A stretch of DNA of 24,195 nucleotides from positions 1 through 24,195 of the forward strand of contig QXVZ01002240.1 in NCBI GenBank assembly GCA_008931825.1, given 5' to 3'. Every line of letters starts with the position of its first letter. Position 1 is the stretch's first letter. Position numbers and translations under genes: made by a program. The notes beneath the pieces were generated by a model that made no database searches, was not told the DNA's origin, and was given only the letters and a program-made list of their open reading frames with translations. Origin of the DNA: Phallusia fumigata (lineage: Eukaryota > Chordata > Ascidiacea > Phlebobranchia > Ascidiidae). Positions 1-10,300 of the stretch are shown one piece after another.

Positions 1-90
1 CAGGTGGTAGATATGGTCATGGAGTTGTGCCATCTATTTCGTTTGACTCCACAGTCGGAGTGGTTACAACAGTAGCTTTAAAAGAGTAAA
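1..90 (+). repeat. R1 repeat, internal segment (left edge)
   Basis: This is the R1 segment with the motif caggtggtagatatggtca, then gttgtgccatct and gtttgactcca. Its closest match in the window is the right-edge copy at 24121-24195, with which it shares the variant GACTCCA...CGGAGTG. The other copies read GACCCCATAGCCC. The 3' segment at 884-990 may be the rest of this copy, separated by about 670 bases of inserted sequence that includes the hAT-like end. Confidence 0.75.
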
Positions 91-399
91 ATGGATTTAT
101 GATAGGTTTATAAATTACAAACATAGATGATGGATTACCAGTATAGATAATGACCATCACATCAACAGATGTTTTTTTAGATTCTGGGTGTTTCAGGCTT
201 GGTAACTTTGTTGTAAAGTTTGTCAGCTTTATTAGGTGATAGAATTTGTAAACAATTTCTGAGATGTATTTTTTTAACTTAAGGCATGGTTCTAATGGTT
301 TGCTTTGTATTTGTTTGACCTAATAGATTTTATTGTTGATGACAATAATTACTATGACGTTTCAATGACAATGCCTGGGCAGTTAACTATGGGCACACA

Positions 400-595
400 G
401 CCTACTGCTTATCGTACCTGACAAGGCAGGTGATACAGGCCAAACCAGTTGTAACCTATGTATTGTAAAAAGTTAAAAAAAAAAAATATATCACAGATCT
501 GTCTGTGTTTGTAAAAAATAACACATCTGTTGCGACCCCCAAAAAACCTCCCTGTGACCCGTTTTGGGGTCGCAACCCCCAGGTTGGGGATCACT
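400..595 (-). mobile_element. hAT-like non-autonomous element end
   Basis: On the minus strand the sequence starts CAGTGATCCCCAACCTGGGG, a typical hAT-superfamily terminus. It is followed by an 11-bp inverted pair (GTTGCGACCCC at 529-539 with GGGGTCGCAAC at 566-576). The other end is not clear, so the left boundary is approximate and no target duplication was confirmed. Confidence 0.45.
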
Positions 596-883
596 GCTTT
601 AGAACAAAATGAGCTGAATTGTTAATCACTGATGAATTAAATAAAGGTTGACAGTTTGTGAAACATATCATCACTTGTTTGATCCTATAGTCCCCTATAA
701 AGTCTGAGTTAAATGATACCCAATAACCTCCAATAAGTAGACCCCCAATAAGTAGACCAGCTAGCCTCAAAGTTTCTAGATTAGTGGTCATTCTGTTTTC
801 TTTGGTCAATATTATTATAACAAACTTACATACTCATGGTTCCTTATAATAATAACATGTATCTATAAAAACTAATTGTCAAC

Positions 884-990
884 AACTTTGCATGGGTATT
901 TATACGTTTCTGCCTGGAGAATCAATCACACCGTAGAAAGTCTCGGTAACTATGGTACCCAATGTAAAATCATAAGGTGAATGTTTGAAC
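884..990 (+). repeat. R1 repeat, 3' segment
   Basis: It contains ACTTTGCATGGG, TTTCTGCCTGGAGAATCAATCA and GGTAACTATGGTACCCAATG. These match the 3' half of the full R1 copy at 17600-17700, but the CTAG end is lost. Confidence 0.6.
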
Positions 991-1035
991 TTTTCAATCT
1001 TTATCCTGTGTGCAAAATACTTTGGGATAAATAAT

Positions 1036-1101
1036 TTGTTGCCACCAATACTTAAACAGTTTCATTTTGCAGATGAAGATGTTAAGTATTGGTGGCAACA
1101 A
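1036..1101. repeat. Inverted repeat enclosing a splice acceptor
   Basis: The arm 1036-1055 (TTGTTGCCACCAATACTTAA) is the perfect reverse complement of 1082-1101. The 26-base loop holds the pyrimidine tract, the AG acceptor and the first codons of gene A exon 1073-1234. In RNA this would form a 20-bp stem around the acceptor. Confidence 0.9.
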
Positions 1102-1234
1102 TGTGAGCTTAGAACTTGTTCCAATGCTTGCCAAGTGTGTTCACAAGACACAAGGACTTGAAGTGAACACCTGTGGAATGAATGATGAGAGTGTGAGAAT
1201 TGTTTCCAATGAGACGAAATCTCGTGTTGAACCA
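1073..1234 (+). CDS. Gene A: paired leucine-rich-repeat exon
   Basis: Internal exon of 162 bp (54 codons, phase 0 at both ends). It starts after the acceptor TTTTGCAG and ends at a GTATGT donor. The translation begins MKMLSIGGNNVSL and continues through LEVNTCGMNDESV. This is the L.L..N / L.L..C alternation of ribonuclease-inhibitor-type LRRs, two repeats per exon. LRRs of this class form curved ligand-sensing solenoids, often at the C-terminus of NLR-type immune proteins. The exon is followed in phase by 1528-1680. The 5' exons of this gene lie left of the window. Oddity: the acceptor sits in the loop of a 20-bp inverted repeat (1036-1055 and 1082-1101), and the right arm lies inside the exon. 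Confidence 0.75.
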
Positions 1235-1527
1235 GTATGTACTGTTGTGTCACTATTGGGTTTTTGAAGCTAATTTTGAGATTTAAAATATCCATGTTGT
1301 TTTAGCAAAAATTTTGATGTTTAATATTTTTTTAGTGTTTTAAGATTACTACTTAAAGTTTGTCATCATGCTTTTTGATAGCTTGAAAGGTGTAAGTTAC
1401 AGATGCATCGACACTTAACAGTGCGCTTTGTCAAACTAAAATAATTAGACAGTTGAAAACTTCTAGTTACATTAGGTTGAAACTTTGGTTTATTAAGTTG
1501 CAGCTTATTTAGAATTGTTTTGTACAG

Positions 1528-1680
1528 ATGACTTTGTTGGACCTGTCTGGTAACAAGTTTGGTGATGAGGGTGCTGTTGCTCTGGCTGAGTGTTTAAGCA
1601 AAGTTGAAATTCTTGAAATTGACAACTGTGGCATAACAGTAGTTGGGGCAAAAGTTTTAAAAGAAGTCAATCTTCAGTGG
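1528..1680 (+). CDS. Gene A: second paired LRR exon
   Basis: Exon of 153 bp (51 codons, phase 0/0) between the acceptor TTTTGTACAG and the donor GTTAGT. The translation starts MTLLDLSGNKFGDEGAVAL and contains LEIDNCGI. It is a textbook ribonuclease-inhibitor-type repeat pair, with Leu, Asn and Cys in the expected columns and a closing amphipathic helix. The same plan is seen in the four LRR exons of gene B at 20.3-24.05 kb, so the two genes are probably paralogues. Reading past the donor stays open only to 1728, in sequence with no LRR pattern. Confidence 0.8.
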
Positions 1681-1995
1681 GTTAGTAAGATTTTGATTTT
1701 TCTCTCACCTACGGCATTGCTAATGTGAACATTTTTAACTGTGAAGTGACTGGCTGGCGTATTAACATTGAAATATGTCTAACACTTAAAAGAGAAAGAT
1801 AATATTCCAGCATTTTGGTTTTAATCAATCAATTTTTTCTCAAAAAAGCTTATTTACATAATCTATTACTTTTAAAAATAACTTTGTTAAACATTGCTGC
1901 AGTAAGCAATTGGATTGATGGTTTAAATTATTTTTCTTTGGGTTTCCAAACCAACCTTTGTTTTTATTGTTTATGGTAACTATAGTTTATTGCAG

Positions 1996-2028
1996 AAGCG
2001 CAAGATTCTTGGTCTTAACCATCAGTGA
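1996..2028 (+). CDS. Gene A: short terminal exon with stop codon
   Basis: After the acceptor TTTATTGCAG the frame continues in phase 0 as KRKILGLNHQ and then TGA. This gives a ten-residue basic tail that caps the LRR array. The exon is recognised only by its splice site and matching phase, so it is less certain than the two LRR exons. No canonical AATAAA was found in the next few hundred bases. The nearest variant signal (ATTAAA) is near 2622, so the 3' UTR end is unclear. Confidence 0.5.
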   Translation, partial: KRKILGLNHQ

Positions 2029-2385
2029 TGAGATGGCACCTGTAGTTTCACAGCAAAAGAAAAAACATCGCTTTTCCTGCTGAACCTTTGGGAATTTGAG
2101 AAACTAGATTTGATAACAGAGCTCTAAATCTCTTAAACTGTTGCAAATTATGTTTACTTGCAGCCAAACTTTAATATCAATTGATTTTGTGCACTTACTA
2201 ATGATGTAATTTCAAAAACTCATGTTTGATGAAAAACTAAATGAAAGTTTCTGTAAAAGATATCCCCCTGTTAAAAAAATTACCATATGCAAACAATAAT
2301 TGTTGTTTAGATTTGTCATGTCAGAATTGGATTTTTCAGTTCCAGTTGTATTTAAACTGTTTTGTGTTTAGGTGAAAATGTATTT

Positions 2386-2488
2386 CCATACTAAAGCCTC
2401 AAAATATTGCTGCCCTTTTCTCCATACTAAAGCCTCAAAATATTGCTGCTCTTTTTTCCATACTAAAGCCTCAAAATATTGCTGCTCT
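2386..2488. repeat. 36-bp minisatellite, about 2.9 copies
   Basis: The unit starts CCATACTAAAGCCTCAAAAT and recurs at 2386, 2422 and 2458 with one or two changes. The period is a multiple of three. The minus strand reads a 12-residue repeat (EQQYFEALVWKK-like) inside a 63-codon frame, but nothing else suggests a gene there. Confidence 0.85.
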
Positions 2489-3194
2489 AAAAGCTTTTCA
2501 ACAGAATACGACGCGTTCTTGTACATATGAAGCAAATTTTGTTTGACTTTGAGTTTCAAAGTATATTGCAGTGTTTGTTGCTGTGTTGAGGAAAATCTAT
2601 TCTAAATTCCATTTGCATCATTAAATTACTCATCTGTTTTGATCAAGCTTTGTGTTCTCTGCAGCGCAGTCCTTTCGGGGAAGTGACCAGTGTCTTACAG
2701 ACTGTGTAACAGGTCACCTCTGCAACGCAATCTGTGACAAAGCTTTGATAAAAATACAACACGCCACACATATACAATCATGGCGTCACAGCACGTTGAG
2801 AAACACTCATCGCAAATATGTACTTGCAATCAAACAATTGTGCACTTCACAGGCGATCGTCTGTTATTGCAATAATTTGTAGATAAAAATCAGCTACATA
2901 CAGCGGGATGCACATAAAAGTAAGGCTTACCACGACAGCAATGCACAGTATCAGTTGACTGCCAATACAACTTCAATTGTTCAGTATTGTTTTATCATTC
3001 GCCACTATATTTTACAGCTCCAGAAGTTTATACACCAGGTTAATTCACAAAGAATATTACTTTACAGATTCTATTATCATTTAACATGACTAAAATAGTT
3101 TAATTTATTAGTTAGTTAACATACATACAGCACACTAGAACAAACTTATTCGATCGGTGAAAAATAAATGTTTAAATTTCTATTTACAATTGAA

Positions 3195-3205
3195 GGGAAT
3201 TTCCC
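3195..3205. promoter_or_regulatory. Perfect NF-kappaB consensus (GGGAATTTCCC)
   Basis: The 11-base palindrome GGGAATTTCCC contains a full match to the GGGRNYYYCC kappaB consensus. It lies about 1.05 kb upstream of the first gene B exon found here. The surrounding 2650-3560 is less repetitive and richer in CpG than the flanks, as expected for a promoter zone. It is a single motif match, so chance is possible. Confidence 0.35.
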
Positions 3206-4245
3206 ACGGTCACTTAGCAACAGCGTCCTTGAAAACTGCGTTTTCGCTTGGTAATTTGCATGTCCTCTTGCTACTTTTAACACTGCAGGTAATGTATTTA
3301 GATGGGATGTATCTTGTAATTAGTAATTACTGCAAAAGTCAGTTATAAGTTTTTCCAACGATCTTGCTCTTAGTTCTGCTTTCAAAAACAACTAAATCCC
3401 TCTCTTATGTTTAAGTGAAATGCACTTACTACGTTTCGCGCTGCAGAATATTAAATGCGTGTGTAAAAATTTCTAAAGTTAGAATTTTAAAATATATGTG
3501 TACAATAGACAATGTGGTAAATTTAAGCATCGTATTCCGGAATCTTTAAAGTTTTGACTAAATTTGTATTTATTTGTACCGACAAGGTTTGTGGTTTTAT
3601 TTCTTGGAGCAAATTTGAAACCTGTGCGACTCTTTAGGGCATTTTCTGGTTGTTATTGTTGATCAGTGTTTTAATCATAGTTTGGTTGTAGTCATTTTGC
3701 TACAGTAGTGATATTCAAATTGGGAAACATTCAAGCGGCTTGAGCCATCACAATCAAGATAAATATTAATTTCGGTTTCATAATGACTGTTTGCGCACCG
3801 TGGTTTAAAGCATGTTACAGAATAAAATACATAACATACAATAATGCGGCTGAATTGCTGCTCTTATTTCAAATGAACAACTTCTCCTGCATACAGATTT
3901 ATGACACAATTCATGGATATAATCAATCTCAGCAGAAGATACAAGTCAATTTTAGTTTTACCTTTTTTAATGTGACAACAAGCTTAGTCTACATACAACT
4001 GTTGTCTTGTACTCATTTGTTGATGCAAATGTCGGTTGTCACATAAACTTTTTCAATTGTGGAGATTAGGTGAAGTTGTAAATTAAAATCTTTTTGTTTT
4101 ATTGTTAATCTTTGTATGTATATGTTCTTTTACTGAAAGCATGCTGAGTGAATTTTTTGGACTTCACAATGATCACCACAAATATCTGTCACATAAATAA
4201 TACTTGGTCCTCTGGGTATACATTTTTATTTTTTATGTTTTACAG

Positions 4246-4313
4246 TGGAATTAGTGATATTCAGACAAATATATTGATCTAACAAACCCTAGTGGAATTA
4301 TGTCTCAATCAAG
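4246..4313 (+). CDS. Gene B: first coding exon (5' UTR plus start codon)
   Basis: The exon follows a strong pyrimidine-rich acceptor (ATGTTTTACAG, ending 4245). It carries about 54 bases of untranslated leader, then ATG at 4300 reading MSQS plus two bases, and ends at a consensus donor GTAAGTC. The out phase (2) matches the next exon exactly, giving Ser at the junction. The acceptor ahead of the first ATG means either a 5' UTR intron or, if this is an ascidian, a trans-splice acceptor for a spliced leader. The sequence alone cannot tell these apart. Confidence 0.6.
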
Positions 4314-7300
4314 GTAAGTCGAAAAATAACAAATGACGCTGTTTTATTTAACAAATGTGTAGTCATATTTAAAAATTCATCATCATTATTATAATGCTAA
4401 TATTTAAAACAGTTAATGCTAGTTTCAAAAGGTAATTTGGTACCAAATCATTAAAATGTTTTTTTAACAAAAATGATATAGGAAGGATAAAATTTCTGCA
4501 GTCATTAAGTATGGTTTTAACATTGAAACTTTTGATAAGCACAAAATGGTACCAATAAAGTCGACACTTATATTGGTGTTTTTACCAAAAACATTTAAAA
4601 CTTTTGACCTGCTAAGCTACAATTTAAGTTATTATCCTAAATATAAAAAGATATTTTTTTGAATGTTACAAAACTTGAGTTGCCTTGTCACACAGGTACG
4701 AATAACTTACAAGAAATATGTGATGTTTGAAACAAAATATACTTTGCAATTATTCATTTTCATGTTCCTTTAATTTGTACAGTATAAAGGGACAGAAAAA
4801 TCCTCAACTGTTTGATATGTTACTCAACAGAAAAAAAAAAGTGTCTCCAAATAAAGCACAGGTCACCACAAGAACATTGGCCAAAGTTAACATACCACCA
4901 AATAATTGGCAAGAATATCTTAGAAAACTTGGGTTTTCGGATATTGCTGTGGATCAATATCTTAAAAATGAAGATTCTTTGACTCCATACTGGTTCAAAT
5001 TAAAAGGTGGATCTATTCTTTTCTTTATATGTCTAAACCAGTCATCCTCACAGTGTGGTGGCAGACCACTTGTGGTTTGCTATCTCCTACTAGTGGTCCA
5101 CGAAAAGATGACCTAAACTACACAAGTGTTTATAAAATAGACTGTTTTGGGAGTGTGTTAGAGTGGAATTCTGTTTGCTGGTCCTCTGAAAAAAATTGAA
5201 AGATAAAGTTGGGTATAGCTGCATGTGTTTACACATTACAGCACATGTTTTATGACAGACACAACCATGCATATTAGATCACTGCTTATGAAGCACACTG
5301 CTGGGCGAGTTTCTTAGTGAAAGTATGATGCTTGTTCAAGTGCGCTGGGTGATTGATACATGACAACTTGTATTTGCCAATTTTTCAGCTTGGCTGGGTT
5401 GCACACTTTTCAACCATCGAAGCTTCAATTTTAACATACCATTCTTGCCTATATTTGCACTTTTGTCGTTGCAAATAAAAGTTTTTTAACAAATTTGAGT
5501 AATTTTATTTTTTTTATGCTGTCCCTGTCACCACCAAGTGCGTTACAACTTGACATGTACATCGATGTTTATGCATCTTACTGATAACCAGCCATGTGAC
5601 CTTAGCTTGCCGCCCCACAAAATTAAAAACATGCCACAAAAATCGAAGGGTGTGACTCAACCGACACAGTAAGTGGCAGCCATGGCAATTATTGTTTATT
5701 AAATATCTGCGTTAGGGCTTTAAGTGTTGGAGTTTTATTGTTTGGGCTTAAGTTTTTTATTTTATTGCAAATAAAATTATCTGTATCGGCCTTGTCAAAA
5801 CCATATCGGACTATCTCTAATACAGTATATCATTAAATAGGGTGATAGTGTATGTAAAATGGCAATATGGCTAAAGCTACCCTTCTAAGTTACTCTGTAT
5901 TATCACACTGGACCTGTAACTGAGTTTTATCTGAACATTCCTAATTGTGGGTTATTGTGTTTTTATCTTTTTCTTTTTTTCTTTCCTGCAGGTTGTCCAT
6001 TTGCTTTTGGCATGAAATGTTTTAATTAAATTTTTACAGGTGTGGTAATGGGGTTTCGCTACATGTTGTTTTGGCCTCATAGCCCCAGTGGTTACCCTGC
6101 TAGCCCCATAAAGTTCGATTAGTGGTTTGTCAATTTTGTCATATTTAATGTGAAAGTATAAGCATGGTAAAAGTCACCCCTCTAGTTCAACATGTTTGTG
6201 GTGAAGTGATTTTCAAATGAATTTGTATAAACAGAGGAGCAGGGTGGACTTGATGTTGGTGTAGAAATACTTGTACAAAATGAGGTAAACCAACAGACGA
6301 GAAATGACAGAATCGATGGCATTTTAGCAGCCAACCATGTAAAAAAGTGTATTGTGAGAAGTAAGTGATGCTAATGTATTGACTACTTAGCAAATCATTA
6401 ATGCAGTTTGTCTTCAAATTGCTTTAAAGGTAATTTAGTTACCTTTTCTCCGCTCTTTTCATGCTTTTAAAACATGTTATAGGTATCTCTATAGATCTAG
6501 TCATCAACAAGTACAAACAATTTTACATCAAGCAAATATTACAGTTGCATCATTTTATAGTGACTATCTCTTATTATAGAATAACCATATTGAGCTTATC
6601 ATTGGCCGAGAATTTAGCAGTAGGCAATCACAAGTTTGATGCTATGAACAACATATTGTTTTCTCACTTGCAATAAATTTGTGTTGTGTGCAAATACCTG
6701 TGAACTTGTACAAGATTGCTACAAACAGATTGAAAAACCTAGGGTGGCCACCACAATGCCTAAAAAACCTATGCTGGCCACATCACATGGTCATTACCTA
6801 CTCAGCGCCTATGTTTTGAACTCATGACATATTTCCATTGCCAGCTTTATCTACTGTGGTTTAGGAAAACGGTATATGTGGAAAACATCATTTTTGAGGT
6901 GGTAGTGTATGTGGAATAAAAATATGGAGAACGCCATCTCTCCAGTTTAAAATTTCTTTAGGATTGATATTGGTAATTATTCCAAACACTCATTTTTTAC
7001 TGGTTTTCCAGAAAGCAAAAAGTAGTTTCACATAGAAGTTTCTATAACCACAGCAGTGTCCTTTAGCAATTCTTTATTAGTTACAATACTAAAAATTTTC
7101 ATTTTTAGATCGAAACCGAGCTTGGTTTTTGTATGATTTCTTGAGTCAGTATGCAGATGCTGACTTTTTTAAACATGACATCGCCCGAATGAAATTTGAC
7201 CTCACTGACCTTCAGTTGTCACAAATTGAATCTGACTGTAAAGATAACTCACTTGAGCAACGATATCAAATGTTGTCAACTTGGGTGAGAGCAAAAAATC

Positions 7301-10300
7301 TAATTAAGTGTTATGTTGTTTAATGATAAATAAACTGTAAACTTTTCTACACTTTATGTCTGATTGTTTTGGCCTGGGTAAATTTCCCCAGACATTCAAA
7401 TTTTATTCAGTTTTAAACTCGCTGCGTTGTGGGCAATACATAGTAATGCTTTGTGCAGAGACATAATTTTCATTAAAGTAGCACTTGTTACTTGGATGTT
7501 GGTAAAGCAGGTTAAAGGCTTTTGAACCAGTTTTGGTGCCAAATCCCGTNAACAATTTAAGTAAGTATTGTGTTTTTTAATGATAAATAAATAAATTTAA
7601 GAAATTTTCATCACGCAGCACTTATTACTTGGATGTTTATAAAGCAGGTGTTAAGCTTTTGAACTAATTTTGGTGCCAAATCCCTTGTAAGTTCTGTTGT
7701 TATTACATGTTTATTGTTTTGATTAGTATTTAGACTGTTAATGGCAAAACTTGCTTGTTAGTTCGTTTTCATGTGGACATCACAAATTTCGCTCAGTGAG
7801 CAACACTGCTATGTCGCAAGTAATGGGCTGTATATGTTATTAATCCTGAAAAGTTGCATTGTTGAATCTGTTCTGTTAAATCCAAAAAAGATTCGTACCT
7901 AAAAATACCAGTTTCTGCTGATGTCCACAAAAAATTTTTATTGCACTTGTGGACAACCCAATGTGTCCAATCAAAAATCTGTTGTTAGTTTGTTAGACCT
8001 TCAATTGGTCTGTTAGCCTCATCAAGTCTCCCAAATTATAAACAGTGTTAGACAGTGGTGCAAATCCAATAAATTTTTATGGGGAGCCTTGACTTCCTAT
8101 ACCAACCAATAAATAAGCCTCATTGTCACACAAGTAGATTACATAAATAAAGGTTCCTTTTCCTATGACTATTTTCATTAATACATATGTTTGGCAGTTT
8201 TTTTAAATGCTACATTGTGGTAGGTAAACTAGGATAATGCTTGTTAGAGCACAACTTTAGTCTGCCATCTATTATGTCTCGAATTTTAGAGCACAACCAA
8301 TTACTTCTTTTTATAAATACTGTATGGTGTAGATTTTTAACAGTTTTATTCTCAGCTAAACTGAAAAAGATTGCACAAGCATTAAGTAAGCTTGACCTTG
8401 TTGCTCCTGAGATCTACAATCCCAAATCAAAAGCTGGATCTTCATCTGAAGGTATTTTACTGCAGAACATTAAAATGTGTGTAGCTTCGTTAAATCAATT
8501 TGCTTAAGCACAGCATGCATCTCATTTGCAACATGCATACATTGCTATGTTTATTGTTTCCCCTAAAGCCCCAAGCCCATGAGGTTTGTAGATTGGTGTC
8601 TTATTTCATTTTCTTAGTTATTTTTTATAAATACCAACTCAACTGATTATATAAAACGTATTTAAAGTATCTGCTACAATTTTGATGCATCTAGATAGAT
8701 GCATAATCCTCTACTTTGCATGTGTAGGGGCCAATTCGTTTTTGCCTGCAGAAACAATCATGTCTATGGAACCCAATGTAAAATAATGTAGTAAATGTAT
8801 ATCCCTAATAAATTGAGTGATAGTGTAAATGGAATGATAATATGGTAAAAGCCATGCTTCTAGTTCTACTTGGAGCCAATTAAAGTGTTCTCCAGTGAGT
8901 CAGTATGATACATTTATTCCAAGTATAAATAGTTATAAACGGAAGTAGGGTTTAAAGGAAGAATGTTGTAATGGCCTTTGTTGATGAGAATAACCGACTG
9001 TTGCATCACTGAAGTTCCACTGTCCCTTTGTAAGTTGGTCTTTAAAGATGGCAGCACAGCTGATTCTTTCACTTTGCTATATTTCTGTTTTTATTAGCTT
9101 ATTTTGGTCTGTCGGTTAGCATTATAGCTGTATCAAAAAAGAAAAACTCAGTAAAAAAGCAAGCATAGCGATTGACATTTGCAAAATAATTGTAACAAAA
9201 GTTTCCAGTGCAGCCCTCGATTTAGTTTAGTTTTCGCTTAGCCCTCAAGTACGTTTGAGTTTGACACCCCTGATTCAAAGAGTTATATTTGTCATAGTGT
9301 TTTACAACTTAAAAAAAGGTAAAGCACAGAACTATGTAGAAGAAATGTCTTTTTAATTGGTCATAACACATGTGAAAAGACAATGTAATGAAAGGCACCC
9401 TTCAGTTTTATTACTTATTTAGTGCATATATGTTAAATTGATGCAACTGAATTCTCAATAAAAGAGAGAGATCAGCCTTGAACCAGTGTTGTTGACCACA
9501 GAGTAGGGGTGGGCAAACTTGTTTAATGGAAGAGTCACTTGTGGAATACTACAAACACCAGTAAGCCACAAAATCAGTTTGTACAGTAGTGTCAATACAG
9601 ATACAAAAAACAACAGTTATAGAAACAACACAAACTTAATATTTATCAATATTAGGTTTTTGATTGGTTTGCTAATGTTTGAAAATCTGGACAATGTGTC
9701 GTTGAAGCAATGTTGCATCACAGTGGGTATAACTCCATTGTTGTTACAACAAATTTTAAATAATGTGAGATAACAACTCTCTATTAATTTGGGACATTAC
9801 TATTCAGCTAGAAGAGCAACAAAAAACATGCCGAGGAGCTGCACCATTGCCATAGATGATTTACCAGTGTAAATGCATTCTTGTACACCAGGTCTATTTA
9901 GGTGTAATGCAGAGTAATGGTTTGTGTAGCAATTAGCTATTTTTTACAGTAGCACCTCCAAGAAAGTAGTTTGTTTCCAAGTACAGAGGCACCTTTATGT
10001 TGGATAATTAAAAAAATGCCTTACCTTGTGCTCTGATATGGTTGTAATTATGCACTGAATCGCCTAAATTTGGTTTGGACTGAAAAATTTGGCTGAATCA
10101 CTTAAATCATTTATAACATCACGCAAATCTGTACACTACGCTTTTGACATAATCACATGAGTTGCCAAGAAAACAGTGGTGCTACAACAGGATAGTTGTG
10201 TTGCATTATTATCTTAGCTCTGATGTTGCCTCAGCGGTCAGTGCAAGCCTCCAAATGAATTACAGATCTTTTGCTGCTAGTCAACAAAAAGACATTGCTT

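Larger units (their letters stand above)
2029..4245. other. Intergenic / gene B upstream region
   Basis: Between the gene A stop and the first gene B exon. It holds the minisatellite (2386-2488), a less repetitive CpG-containing zone at 2650-3560 with the kappaB match, and open frames of 60-90 codons (for example 3783-4046) with no domain pattern or splice support. The promoter probably lies here, but no TATA box or start site can be fixed. Confidence 0.5.

Noticed and set aside
2652..2882. 76-codon plus-strand frame in the CpG-containing upstream zone
   Set aside because: No start context or domain. A 5' UTR exon here is possible but cannot be supported.
3206..3224. RFX/X-box-like sequence next to the kappaB site
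   Set aside because: Only the AGCAAC half fits well and the other half-site has several mismatches.
3783..4046. 87-codon plus-strand open frame upstream of gene B
   Set aside because: AT-rich composition, no domain or signal pattern and no splice or promoter support. It ends 200 bases before the real first exon.
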